Below are positions 17,251 to 26,121 of a stretch of DNA of 64,000 bases, piece after piece. This stretch comes from Halpernia frigidisoli (GTDB lineage Bacteria; Bacteroidota; Bacteroidia; Flavobacteriales; Weeksellaceae). A program made the translations under genes and the position numbers. The stretch's first letter is position 1. The number at the start of each line of letters is the position of its first letter. The stretch covers positions 310,001-374,000 of the forward strand of contig NZ_FOQT01000002.1 in NCBI RefSeq assembly GCF_900113805.1. Reading direction: 5' to 3'. Under the pieces are notes generated by a model. It made no database searches. It was not told where the DNA came from and saw only the letters and a list, made by a program, of their open reading frames with translations.

Positions 17251-17955
17251 ATGACTGTTCCTTCTTTGTCTGAAGTTAAATCGCTTCTTAATCAACCAAT
17301 TAAAAAAGGTTATTTTTTTGTTGGCTTAAAACTGAAAGAAATAAAAGGTTTACGAACCGATGAGATCAGTAACTTACTTTCTGATCCGAATAACAATGAT
17401 TTTAGTGTAAATAACTATCATAAAGAAATTGAACACGAAAAGAAAAGACTTTGCAATGAAATGGAAGTTTTTTATAATGATCCTTTTATAGTAGAAACTT
17501 TCTGTAAGGATGGTTTGTCAATGACAAATATTTTTGAGCAAACTAAAAAGAAAATGATTCAAGTCGAAAGAATGAATTTATTATTAGAACCTAAGATCAC
17601 CGAATCAATTCTCAAGAAAAAACCCTACGACGTTGAATATCTTCGAGCAAGAATTGTATGGTTAGATGATGATGGTAAGAAAAACTTAAACAATACAAAA
17701 ATATTTGGTAGAAGTGGTGAGATGAATTCCTTACTTCTACTTGAAAAAATGGTTAGAGAAAGAATGAATGGTAAGAACATAATATCGGAAGTTGACGTAA
17801 AGACCAAAGACGGCAAGTTCAGTGCTGATTTAATTGCAGAAATTGATGGGGAACAGTGGGTGTTTGAAGCAAAAATTACTTCACGAAAAGAGTATATTAT
17901 TGATTCTGTGCGTTTTCATCTTTGGGAATTATACAAAAAAACATATCTAATATAA
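17251..17955 (+). CDS. Hypothetical protein with C-terminal PD-(D/E)XK-like motif
   Basis: This 234-residue protein has no whole-length family that I recognise. The last quarter contains 'FSADLIAEIDGEQWVFEAKI', with Asp193 followed by Glu206-x-Lys208. This is the D...ExK arrangement of PD-(D/E)XK nucleases, in strand-turn-strand context. The N-terminal ~130 residues are helical and charged. It has its own strong promoter and terminator. A nuclease role is plausible but not shown. Confidence 0.6.
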   Translation: MTVPSLSEVKSLLNQPIKKGYFFVGLKLKEIKGLRTDEISNLLSDPNNNDFSVNNYHKEIEHEKKRLCNEMEVFYNDPFIVETFCKDGLSMTNIFEQTKKKMIQVERMNLLLEPKITESILKKKPYDVEYLRARIVWLDDDGKKNLNNTKIFGRSGEMNSLLLLEKMVRERMNGKNIISEVDVKTKDGKFSADLIAEIDGEQWVFEAKITSRKEYIIDSVRFHLWELYKKTYLI

Positions 17956-17968
17956 AACTAAAAACTAT

Positions 17969-17988
17969 AGGTTAAAAACCTTTTTTTT
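17969..17988 (+). terminator. Rho-independent terminator
   Basis: A short AGGTT/AACCT stem with an AAA loop is followed by a run of eight T. It lies 14 bases after the stop of the preceding gene. Confidence 0.65.
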
Positions 17989-18201
17989 GCACAATTTTCA
18001 TGTTGTACAATTATTAAGTGTACTACAATTCAGTTTTTGAGACACCTTAAAGAGGTAACATAATGACAAAAAAATATAAATATATAAACTAAAAAATAAA
18101 ATGGTAAGAATACGAAGCCCCGTAAGAAAATAGAATTTGATTTTCATCTCAATACGGATAAATTAATTCCTGAAACTAAATTTGAATTAGTACAAACAAA
18201 T

Positions 18202-18645
18202 TTGGTAGAATCAAAATTTCATAAGTACAGAAATATTAAAAATAAAAAAAAATTAAATATGAGTTATTTTATAAAAGGGACGCATAATAGTCCATTCAAC
18301 GGCTTAAATGCCACAATGATAATTAGCGAACTACCAAATTCGTTTGTTGGTGTATCCGATTTAAATAAGGCGGTATATGTATATCGACTTATGTTGAGAG
18401 AAGTGTACATGTCTGAATATGGGCATTTAAATGATACTGAAATATCTTCAGAAATACTGATGGAAAGAAATTCTTGGTGTCATAAAATGGTGTATGAATT
18501 AGTTAATCAGTACGAGTTATTGTTAAACGATGATGATGAAATTATAATTTTAAATAATCACTACGAATTATCAGATTTAATCGAGTGTATACCTAATGGT
18601 TCTCGAGTAGAATTTAATGAAATTATGGTAATCAAAATACCTTAA
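18202..18645 (+). CDS. Hypothetical protein, start uncertain
   Basis: The protein has up to 147 residues and no recognised domain. The frame is open back to a stop at 18097, but the only start codons are TTG at 18202 and ATG at 18259. The upstream in-frame bases read like protein ('KPRKKIEFDFHLNTDKL'). At 18101 the sequence ATGGTAAG would put an ATG in this frame if one G were added (ATGGGTAAG). The gene may therefore have lost its start by a 1-nt deletion. A clear terminator follows. Confidence 0.5.
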   Translation: MVESKFHKYRNIKNKKKLNMSYFIKGTHNSPFNGLNATMIISELPNSFVGVSDLNKAVYVYRLMLREVYMSEYGHLNDTEISSEILMERNSWCHKMVYELVNQYELLLNDDDEIIILNNHYELSDLIECIPNGSRVEFNEIMVIKIP

Positions 18646-18660
18646 TAGGGTTGGCAAATT

Positions 18661-18697
18661 AAAAACAAAGCCGTAGAATAGCCTACGTCTTTGTTTT
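18661..18697 (+). terminator. Rho-independent terminator
   Basis: AAACAAAG and CGTAG pair with CTACG and CTTTGTTT to form a long hairpin with one internal mismatch, ending in a T-run. It separates the upstream hypothetical gene from the excisionase-integrase pair. Confidence 0.8.
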
Positions 18698-18723
18698 ATT
18701 AAAATTTAAAAATAAAAAATAAA

Positions 18724-18936
18724 ATGAGAGAACAAAGATTCATGGATATGAAATCCATAGTAGAATACATTCCGCTAAAAACATCAACAATTTATACAAT
18801 GGTATGTAAACAAACTATTCCGTTCGATAAAATTGGGGGGAAATTGATTTTCGATCGAATTGAAATTGATGAGTGGGTAAAAGGCGGTAGGACAAGAAAA
18901 AATAAACTTCCCAAATTAATTAAAATAAAGAAATAA
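18724..18936 (+). CDS. Excisionase-like helix-turn-helix protein
   Basis: The 70-residue protein has the MerR/excisionase-type HTH pattern 'MDMKSIVEYIPLKTSTIYTMVCKQTIPFDKIGGKLIFDRIEIDEWV': a helix-turn-helix followed by a wing and the 'F.r..ideWi' ending. It sits 2 bp upstream of the tyrosine integrase gene. It probably acts as recombination directionality factor or as integrase regulator. Confidence 0.8.
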   Translation: MREQRFMDMKSIVEYIPLKTSTIYTMVCKQTIPFDKIGGKLIFDRIEIDEWVKGGRTRKNKLPKLIKIKK

Positions 18937-18938
18937 AT

Positions 18939-20150
18939 ATGGCTACCTGTAAAGTGGTATTAGACACCCGTCAGATTGACAAAAAAAATGAACATAATTT
19001 AGCTATCGAGGTTAATTTTGGGAAGAATAAATGTTTCCTGAACATAGGTAAAATGACAAAAGATCTATACAGTGAAGTATTCTCCAAAAAATCTGCGAAC
19101 AACGATAATTTAGATTTCAAAAAAGAATGTCAGGAATATTTGTATCGTGCTGAAGAAATAATAAATGATATGCTAATATTTGACCGTCAACTTCTAAGGG
19201 AACTTTTTTATAATGAAAAACAAAGTAAAAATAGAGATTCTTTAAAGGTGGTGGATTTATTTGATAATTATTTTACAGACAAATCTAATCTTGCGGTTAG
19301 AACAATTTCTAAAATGAATCAGTCTAAAAACACCATTGTAGGTGATAATAAAGAAATGACCATTTTAGAGATTGATAAAGATTTTTTAGATGATTTTCAA
19401 AAAACAAGATTGAAGTTAGGTAACTCAGATAATTATGTGAGTGGAATTTTCAGAGATCTAAGGGCGGTAATAAATTATTTCACTAAAACAAAAAAAATAA
19501 TTCCTTTAAATTATAAATACCCGTTTGGTGCTGATGGTTTTAAAATATGTAATTCCTTTACCAAGAAAGATGTATTAGATGAAGAGGATATTAAACGGTT
19601 TCTTAATTATAATTATTTTAAAAATAAGCAGGAAGAATATGCACGGGATACTTGGGAACTACTTTACTTGTGTAACGGAATAAATTATGCAGATTTACTA
19701 AGACTAAGATGGGATCAGAAAAAAGATAACTGTTTTAAATTTTTTAGAAAAAAAACGGAGAATACCCGTAAAAATCATAAACAAAAAATCGTTGTTCCTA
19801 TTACAGAACGGATTCAAAATTTATTAAATAAAGTAGGTGACACAGAAAGTCAATTTGTTTTAGGAAAACTTGTTGATAATTATACGGCTCAATATTTTGA
19901 GAACAAACTTCATAAATACCAAGGTAAAATAAATAAAAATCTTCGTGCCATTTCAATAAAATTAGATTTACGAATTGAGATGACCTTAAGTAAGGCAAGA
20001 GATTGTTATGCTACAACATTAAACAGAAATGATATACCAATCAGTAGGATTTCCGAAATGTTGGGTCATTCTAATACCGCCGTAACTCAGCATTATTTAG
20101 GTTCGATGGATATTGATAAATTATTTGAAGTCAACTCAGTTTTGGTATGA
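18939..20150 (+). CDS. Tyrosine recombinase (site-specific integrase)
   Basis: The protein has 403 residues: an N-terminal arm/core-binding region (about 1-205) and a C-terminal catalytic domain. Arg354 ('SKARDCYATTL'), 'EMLGHSNTAVTQHYLG' with His377, and nucleophile Tyr386 are clear. The first catalytic Arg position ('LCNGINYADLLRLRW') appears to be Asn249, and the His of the HxxR box is Ser351. The substituted first Arg resembles the IntDOT-type integrases of Bacteroidota. It should catalyse integration and excision at tRNA-Phe. The excisionase-like gene is immediately upstream. Confidence 0.9.
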   Translation: MATCKVVLDTRQIDKKNEHNLAIEVNFGKNKCFLNIGKMTKDLYSEVFSKKSANNDNLDFKKECQEYLYRAEEIINDMLIFDRQLLRELFYNEKQSKNRDSLKVVDLFDNYFTDKSNLAVRTISKMNQSKNTIVGDNKEMTILEIDKDFLDDFQKTRLKLGNSDNYVSGIFRDLRAVINYFTKTKKIIPLNYKYPFGADGFKICNSFTKKDVLDEEDIKRFLNYNYFKNKQEEYARDTWELLYLCNGINYADLLRLRWDQKKDNCFKFFRKKTENTRKNHKQKIVVPITERIQNLLNKVGDTESQFVLGKLVDNYTAQYFENKLHKYQGKINKNLRAISIKLDLRIEMTLSKARDCYATTLNRNDIPISRISEMLGHSNTAVTQHYLGSMDIDKLFEVNSVLV

Positions 20151-20181
20151 GGTAATTTTTTTTACAACAGTTTAGTTGCGG

Positions 20182-20198
20182 AACATTTAACAAATGTT
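20182..20198. promoter_or_regulatory. Inverted repeat upstream of the restriction-modification gene
   Basis: AACATTT-AAC-AAATGTT is a perfect inverted repeat with 7-bp arms, 24 bases before the start codon at 20223. It is a candidate operator controlling the restriction enzyme. No dedicated controller protein gene is seen next to it. Confidence 0.4.
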
Positions 20199-20222
20199 TA
20201 TTTTTATTGTTTAAATTTAAAC

Positions 20223-23222
20223 ATGTTCCAAAAAACTATAATTTCCAAGTATCTAAAAACGCAAAACAAAGATAATCTCATTTCTCAATGGGATCTTTTT
20301 TGTGCCCACTTCCAAAATCTGCAGGTACAGGAAAATATTAAAAATTCTAAAGAGGAACAATATCAGGAAGGGTTTTTTAGAGATTTATTTGTAAATATTT
20401 TCGGTTATACTTTAAATCCCACAATCGGTTTTAATCTCACCACAGAATATAAAAACGTTAAGGACAGTAAAAAGGCGGACGGTGCAATTATCATTGAAGA
20501 TAAAGTTATTGCCGTTATAGAACTTAAAGGAACAAACACAACTGACCTTGGTAAGATTGAAGAACAGGCATTCAATTATAAAAACAACCAAAGTGGATGC
20601 ACCTATGTAATTACATCTAACTTTGAAAAGATTAGGATTTACATAGATGATTCGGTAACCTTCTTAGAATTTAATCTTTTCAGCCTAAAACAAGAAGATT
20701 TTAATCTACTCCACTTACTTCTATCATTCGATAATATTAAAAACAATATTCCCAAGAAAATTAAGGAGGAATCTCTAAATCAGGAGGATATTGTTACCAA
20801 AAAATTATACAATGATTACTCCGTATTTAAACGGGAATTGTTTCAAAATCTAACACTTTTAAATCCCGAACACGATCCATTAAAATTATTTCAAAAATCT
20901 CAAAAATTATTGGATAGACTTCTTTTTCTTTTTTTTGGTGAAGATCGAGGGCTGCTTCCACCCAACTCTGTAAGACAAATCTTGGATCAATGGGATAAAT
21001 TAAAAGAAATGGATGCCTATGATCCACTTTATAATCGTTATAAAAAATATTTCGGATACCTGAATACAGGTTTTAAAGGGAAAAACCACGATGTTTTTGC
21101 ATACAATGGTGGACTTTTTAAGGATGATGAAGTTTTAGATAACATTAAGATTGATGATGATCTACTTTATAACCACACCTTCAGATTGTCTCAGTATGAC
21201 TTCGCAAGTGAAGTTGATGTTAATATTTTAGGACATATTTTTGAAAATTCCCTTAATGAGATTGATGAGATTAAGGCACAGTTGGAAGGCAGTGAAGTTG
21301 ATAAATCTAAAACCAAGAGAAAAAAAGACGGTGTGTTTTACACGCCAAAATATATCACCAAATACATTGTTGAGAATACGGTCGGTAAACTTTGTGAGGA
21401 AAAGAAAACCGATTTTAAAATTATTGAAGAAGATTATTTCACAGATAAAAAAAGACAACAAAAGACCAAAGAAAATCTTTTAGGTAGATTGGATGAGTAC
21501 CGTAAATGGTTATTACAAATTACGATTGTGGATCCGGCGTGCGGATCGGGTGCATTCCTAAATGAAGCATTAAATTTCCTTATTACGGAACACCAATACA
21601 TTGATGAGTTGGAAGCGAAACTATTGAATGTGCCAATTATCTTTAGTTACCATTCTGAAAGTATTTTAGAGCATAATCTGTTTGGAGTTGATCTTAATGA
21701 AGAATCTGTTGAGATCGCAAAACTATCACTTTGGTTACGGACGGCAGAACCAAACAGAAAACTTAACAGTTTGAATGATAATATTAAATGTGGAAATTCT
21801 TTAATTGATGATCCTGAAATTGCGGGGGAAAAAGCGTTTAATTGGGAGCAAGAATTTCCTTTTGTTTTTAGTAAAGGTGGTTTTGATGTAGTTATTGGTA
21901 ATCCCCCGTATGGTGCAGAACTCTCTAATAAGGAATGGCTTAAAAAAAAATATTCTAAAACAAGTTTCGGCAATATTGATTCATATAAGTATTTTGTTCA
22001 ATTGGGAGTTCAAATTACCAAAGAAAATGGTACGTTGAGTTATATTATGCCCGATTCATATATTGAAAAAGAATACTTTAAAGATTTAAGGATTTTTATT
22101 TCAAATTGTTTCAAAAATATTTATAATGTGAAACTTGGAGATGATGTCTTTGATGAAGTTAACTTACCTACCGCCATAATTATTTTACAAAGTAAGTCGA
22201 AATGTGATACAAATTTCTTTTATCTTGATTTGTCAAAAGTAAATTTAGTAGATAAATTAAATAAATTGTTGGAAAATAATAATTACTTAACAAGTTTCCC
22301 AAATTACGAAAATTCTTTTGTTGTGTTAAATAGCATAATAAAAACAAAAAACACAACTCCATTAATAGAGTTATATGATCAAGTTATGGGAGTTAAAGTA
22401 TATCAAAAAGGAAAAGGTAAACCAAAACAGACAAATTTTGAAATTGATAATGATGTTTTTATCTCTAAGATTAAATCTGATGAGTTCAATTACAATTTTA
22501 TATCTCAAGGAATCAGAAGATATAATTATGACACTCAAAACGAATTTATAAAGTATGGCGAATGGTTAGCGGAACCAAGAAATGTTGAATATTTTGATAA
22601 TCCCAAAATAGTAATAAGAGAAATAATAAATCCTACAATATTCGCAACTTACATAGAAGAAAAATCAGTCGTGAAAAATATTGCGGCGGTAATAATTGAG
22701 AAAACAGATAATTATCCTTTAAAATATTTACTTCCTATTCTAAATTCTAAATTAATCAATTTTTATGTTAACGAACAATCACCCAAAAGCAGTAATAAAA
22801 GTTATCCAAGTTTTAATAGTAAACTTCTCAAGAATATACCGATTGTTAAATCTAATGAAAATGTAAAGTCTAAATTAATTAATCTTTGTAATCACATTTT
22901 AAAATTACATTCTGATCTAAAAATCGAATATGAAAAATTCTATAAAACTTTAGAGAGAGAATTTCTAATAAAAATTCTCTCAAAAAAATTACAGAGTTGG
23001 TATCATTTATCTTACAATGATTTCTTATTAGAACTTAAAAAACAAAAAGTAGTACTTACATTATCCCAAAAGGCGGATTGGGAAACCTACTTTGAACAGG
23101 AGAAAAATAAAGCATTACAAATTCAATCTCAGATCACCACTACAGATCAGGAAATAGATCAAATGGTTTACCAACTATACGGGTTGACGGAAGAAGAAAT
23201 TGGGATTGTGGAGAACAATTAA
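20223..23222 (+). CDS. Type IIG restriction-modification enzyme (Eco57I-like)
   Basis: This 999-residue single-chain enzyme has three parts. The N-terminal nuclease carries 'ADGAIIIEDKVIAVIELKG' (Asp86, Glu100-x-Lys102), a PD-(D/E)XK site. The central N6-adenine methyltransferase has the SAM motif 'DPACGSGAFLNEAL' (about 437-450) and catalytic 'NPPY' (560-563). The C-terminal ~350 residues probably recognise the DNA target. Such enzymes cut foreign DNA outside their site and methylate one host strand. The DUF2971 gene starts 2 bp after its stop, so the two are co-transcribed. Confidence 0.92.
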   Translation: MFQKTIISKYLKTQNKDNLISQWDLFCAHFQNLQVQENIKNSKEEQYQEGFFRDLFVNIFGYTLNPTIGFNLTTEYKNVKDSKKADGAIIIEDKVIAVIELKGTNTTDLGKIEEQAFNYKNNQSGCTYVITSNFEKIRIYIDDSVTFLEFNLFSLKQEDFNLLHLLLSFDNIKNNIPKKIKEESLNQEDIVTKKLYNDYSVFKRELFQNLTLLNPEHDPLKLFQKSQKLLDRLLFLFFGEDRGLLPPNSVRQILDQWDKLKEMDAYDPLYNRYKKYFGYLNTGFKGKNHDVFAYNGGLFKDDEVLDNIKIDDDLLYNHTFRLSQYDFASEVDVNILGHIFENSLNEIDEIKAQLEGSEVDKSKTKRKKDGVFYTPKYITKYIVENTVGKLCEEKKTDFKIIEEDYFTDKKRQQKTKENLLGRLDEYRKWLLQITIVDPACGSGAFLNEALNFLITEHQYIDELEAKLLNVPIIFSYHSESILEHNLFGVDLNEESVEIAKLSLWLRTAEPNRKLNSLNDNIKCGNSLIDDPEIAGEKAFNWEQEFPFVFSKGGFDVVIGNPPYGAELSNKEWLKKKYSKTSFGNIDSYKYFVQLGVQITKENGTLSYIMPDSYIEKEYFKDLRIFISNCFKNIYNVKLGDDVFDEVNLPTAIIILQSKSKCDTNFFYLDLSKVNLVDKLNKLLENNNYLTSFPNYENSFVVLNSIIKTKNTTPLIELYDQVMGVKVYQKGKGKPKQTNFEIDNDVFISKIKSDEFNYNFISQGIRRYNYDTQNEFIKYGEWLAEPRNVEYFDNPKIVIREIINPTIFATYIEEKSVVKNIAAVIIEKTDNYPLKYLLPILNSKLINFYVNEQSPKSSNKSYPSFNSKLLKNIPIVKSNENVKSKLINLCNHILKLHSDLKIEYEKFYKTLEREFLIKILSKKLQSWYHLSYNDFLLELKKQKVVLTLSQKADWETYFEQEKNKALQIQSQITTTDQEIDQMVYQLYGLTEEEIGIVENN

Positions 23223-23224
23223 AA

Positions 23225-23995
23225 ATGAGTAAATTTTACAAATATAGAGGCAATGTTGATTTACAATCAATAGATGGTAAAAAACTGTTAGATAGAGACG
23301 TTGAGTCTATTTACTATAGTTATATGTGGTTTTCCGATTTAGAGTCTTTAAATGACAAGAATGAGGGTTTACATAGTTTAGATAAATTCAAGGATAATGT
23401 TGATGGTGTAACTAAGTTAATGGATGTCTTGAATTTAAAAAAACATGACGACGAAGTTAATAATGATTATTTAATGGCAGTTAAGAATGCAATAAATTTA
23501 CATAAAAAGTTGGTGGGGATTTTTTCCTTAACAACTGATAATCTTAATAATTTGATGTGGTCACATTACGCTAACTGCCACAAAGGATATTGCATTGAAT
23601 ATGAATTTAATAAATTGGCTGATCTTAAATTAAATGAATTAAACTGTTCTTCCCTAAAAGATTTCGATAGTTTCGAAAAGGTAATATATGATAATAAAAT
23701 TTTTGAACTCACCGATGTGAATTTTTCACCAAAAGATTTCAAAAAAATAATAATACGTAAAACAAAAGAGTGGTCATACGAGAAAGAGTTTCGGATAATA
23801 TCAAAAGTTTGCGGTTCTTACCAACATGAACCAACCATTATTAAATCAATAGTTTTTGGCATCTCTTCTTCAGAAGATGTCAAGACTTACATTATGGAAA
23901 AATTACAATATAAAGAAATAGAGTTTTTTCAGTTAAGAAGAGAAAAATATAACAGTTTAAAATTTATACGTGAAAAAATAAATTTTTCAATTTAA
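23225..23995 (+). CDS. DUF2971 domain protein
   Basis: The 256-residue protein shows DUF2971 features: 'FYKYRG' at the start, 'WFSDLESLNDKNEG' and the core 'FSLTTDNLNNLMWSHYANCHKGYCIEYEF' (about 100-130), then 'EWSYEKEFRII'. DUF2971 proteins are common in phage-defence neighbourhoods, but their activity is not established. It is coupled to the type IIG gene (2-bp gap), which suggests a joint role. Its end overlaps the convergent Mrr-like gene by 4 bp. Confidence 0.8.
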   Translation: MSKFYKYRGNVDLQSIDGKKLLDRDVESIYYSYMWFSDLESLNDKNEGLHSLDKFKDNVDGVTKLMDVLNLKKHDDEVNNDYLMAVKNAINLHKKLVGIFSLTTDNLNNLMWSHYANCHKGYCIEYEFNKLADLKLNELNCSSLKDFDSFEKVIYDNKIFELTDVNFSPKDFKKIIIRKTKEWSYEKEFRIISKVCGSYQHEPTIIKSIVFGISSSEDVKTYIMEKLQYKEIEFFQLRREKYNSLKFIREKINFSI

Positions 23996-24471
23996 ATTTT
24001 TTCAATTTCTAAGTAATGAAGTAATCTTATATTATTTGCACTCGCAAGTTGTTTAGCCGATTTAGTAAAATCACCATTAGATATTACTACACCTTCACTC
24101 AGCGAATAAAATTCTAACCCCGATTTAACTTCTTGAACTGCCTTATTACCTACGGGTCTTGCGTATTTTTTACATTGTATAGCAACATTTCTTTTGCCCT
24201 TTTTTGCAATTAAATCGACACCCTGATCTGCACCATTTTTAGTTTTAGAAACATTCCACCCTTTTTCCGTCAATTTTTCTAAACAAAAGATTTCAAATTC
24301 AAAACCATTCATTTTTTCTCTAAACTCTAATTTCTCAGAAATCTTTACTTTCGCAATAGTTTCAATTTTATTATAAATTGAATTTGATGCTAAATAAAAA
24401 TTTGAAATTTCATCTACTGTTAGAAGCGGAAATAAATAATTTTCAATAAAATATGGTATTTCTTTATTCAC
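23992..24471 (-). CDS. Mrr-like restriction endonuclease (C-terminal catalytic part)
   Basis: These 159 residues, counted from a GTG at 24471, contain the Mrr-type site 'NGADQGVDLIAKKGKRNVAIQCKKYARPVG': Asp86 and Gln99-x-Lys101. Nucleases of this type cut DNA, often modified DNA. The frame stays open and protein-like upstream of the GTG as far as a stop next to a run of seven A at 24626-24632 (minus strand). The likely N-terminus lies beyond it in another frame, so the gene is probably broken by a 1-nt deletion; see the next entry. Confidence 0.75.
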   Translation of the reverse strand: MNKEIPYFIENYLFPLLTVDEISNFYLASNSIYNKIETIAKVKISEKLEFREKMNGFEFEIFCLEKLTEKGWNVSKTKNGADQGVDLIAKKGKRNVAIQCKKYARPVGNKAVQEVKSGLEFYSLSEGVVISNGDFTKSAKQLASANNIRLLHYLEIEKI

Positions 24472-24707
24472 CCATCTATCAGTATTTTCTTTACCGTAAG
24501 CATCAAAATAAACATATTTTTTACGTTCGACTATTAACTGTTTTTTATGTTTTTCAATTACTGATTTAGTTTTATTTATAATTGATGCTCGTAATCCTGC
24601 GATAAAAATTTTTGCATCTTTTTCCTTTTTTTATGAGCAAGGTACATAAACAGGATAACGCTTCCCAACGCAGTAAATGCAATAAATGAGTCTCCGTTAT
24701 CGTACAT
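24472..24707 (-). pseudogene. Probable N-terminal part of the Mrr-like gene, out of frame
   Basis: From ATG at 24707 a frame encodes 'MYDNGDSFIAFTALGSVILF...', a membrane-anchor-like helix, and stops at 24576. In the frame of the nuclease, 24472 to about 24620 reads 'DAKIFIAGLRASIINKTKSV...' and joins the nuclease without a stop. Adding one A to the seven-A run at 24626-24632 would fuse both into a ~239-residue membrane-anchored nuclease. The break is seen directly; that it inactivates the gene is inferred. Confidence 0.5.
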
Positions 24708-24752
24708 TTCGACAGTTTTTTTGTAAATTTATTCAAATATACAAATTAGAAA

Positions 24753-25187
24753 ATGATAAAATTAGAAAAAAATCAGACAGGTATTGCCTCAGAATTTTAT
24801 GTTGCGGGCGAACTTGGGAGACTTGGTTATAATGTTTCTGTTACTTTTGGTAATACGAAAAGCATAGATCTATTGGTTGAGAAAAATGGTAAAAGTAAGG
24901 CGGTACAAGTAAAAGGGATTCAAACAACGAAATCTATTTGTTGGAATTTAGATAAAACAAAAGTTTTAGATAATATTTTCTATGTTTTGGTAAATCTTCA
25001 TGTTAACGAAACCAACGAGAAACCCGAGTTTTTTATTTTATCATCAGCAGAATGTTTAGACTTATTTACCGACACTCCAAAGGAAAAAAACAAACGAACT
25101 TATTTAGATTATAAAAAAGTGAAGAAACTTGGGATTTATCAAAATGCTTGGGGTAAATTAGATTCAGAAGATTTAGAGATATTATAA
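24753..25187 (+). CDS. PD-(D/E)XK nuclease-like protein
   Basis: The 144-residue protein has 'NQTGIASEFYVAGELGRLGYNVS' at the N-terminus (Glu14). 'SIDLLVEKNGKSKAVQVKG' follows (Asp39, Gln52-x-Lys54), giving an E...D...QxK nuclease site. The pattern fits small PD-(D/E)XK proteins often annotated as hypothetical or intron-associated nucleases. It stands 45 bp from the divergent Mrr-like gene, inside the nuclease cluster. Its target is unknown. Confidence 0.65.
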   Translation: MIKLEKNQTGIASEFYVAGELGRLGYNVSVTFGNTKSIDLLVEKNGKSKAVQVKGIQTTKSICWNLDKTKVLDNIFYVLVNLHVNETNEKPEFFILSSAECLDLFTDTPKEKNKRTYLDYKKVKKLGIYQNAWGKLDSEDLEIL

Positions 25188-25213
25188 CTAAACACAATTT
25201 ACTTTTAATTTCA

Positions 25214-25978
25214 TCATGGTCTGATGATGACTTTTACGATTAAGCCACTTTCATCTACTCTATTTAAATCATTTTCAAGACCTCTTGGGTTTCCTATAAG
25301 ACCTTCAGGATCGTAGGTAAAACAAATTAATGTCTTACAATCGGGGTGGGATCTATATCTACCTATATCATCAATTAATTGAGAACCCAACTCTTTTTCT
25401 GTTAAGCCCTTCCGTGTTTTCTTAACCTCAATAACAAGTTTAAAATCCTTGAGCAAAAAATCCATTCTACTACTTTTACCTGCATAACTTGGTGTCCACT
25501 CTTCAGGTCTTATGTCTTCAAAATATAAGTGTAATAGAGAATGAAGTAAGTTTTGCAAGTCATATTCATCTTGTACATCTAAAGTTGGTCGGGTGTTATA
25601 TCGGTTTCTTAACTGACGAGATATAATATGAAATTTTTCAAAAATATTTATTAACGGTGTCGCAGGTTGGAAGGTAGGTTCGTCTTTTATTTTATATAAA
25701 CCCAATTTTAAATCTTCTTTCACAGATTCTAAAATTCCTATCCCCTCATTGACATCAGTATTAAAACCTTTCTTTACATTAGATTTAAAAATTTCAATGT
25801 AAGGACTGTCTGACGGAAGAATAGATTGTATAAAGGTAAGCGCTTGAGTTTTCCACCCTATAAATTGTCCGCTATCCAAGGTCTCAAACCCAAACGTATT
25901 AGGAGGGTTTGGTTTATATGTTTTTAAAACATCATTTCCCTTTTCAATTAAAAATTGTAATCTTTCATTATCATCCAT
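25214..25978 (-). CDS. DpnII/MboI-type REase-domain protein
   Basis: This 254-residue protein has a helical N-terminal half. The C-terminal domain (about 135-254) runs 'LLHSLLHLYFEDIRPEEW', then 'SSRMDFLLKDFKLVIEVKKTRKGL' (Asp173, Glu184-x-Lys186), then 'ELGSQLIDDIGRYRSHPDCKTLICFTYDPEG'. This matches the REase_DpnII-MboI nuclease family, usually found in defence loci. No partner methylase is adjacent. It is the last gene before the right attachment site. Confidence 0.75.
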   Translation of the reverse strand: MDDNERLQFLIEKGNDVLKTYKPNPPNTFGFETLDSGQFIGWKTQALTFIQSILPSDSPYIEIFKSNVKKGFNTDVNEGIGILESVKEDLKLGLYKIKDEPTFQPATPLINIFEKFHIISRQLRNRYNTRPTLDVQDEYDLQNLLHSLLHLYFEDIRPEEWTPSYAGKSSRMDFLLKDFKLVIEVKKTRKGLTEKELGSQLIDDIGRYRSHPDCKTLICFTYDPEGLIGNPRGLENDLNRVDESGLIVKVIIRP

Positions 25979-26121
25979 AAAGTTTCATTAATTGCTGATT
26001 CGAACACAAAGATAAAATATTAAAAAACAAATGTTAATATTTAGAATTTTCTAAAAATCAAAATGAATTATCAAGTATTAGTGCGGAAGGTTAGTTATAC
26101 TTTGACAAATTATGACAATTT

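Noticed and set aside
21228-21973. Several ORFs overlapping the type IIG gene in other frames
   Set aside because: They overlap the conserved nuclease-methylase coding sequence and have no domain of their own.
24620-24640. Programmed -1 frameshift in the Mrr-like gene
   Set aside because: The A-run is not in a good slippery register (the upstream base in the first slip codon is T) and no downstream stimulatory hairpin is seen; a simple deletion explains it better.
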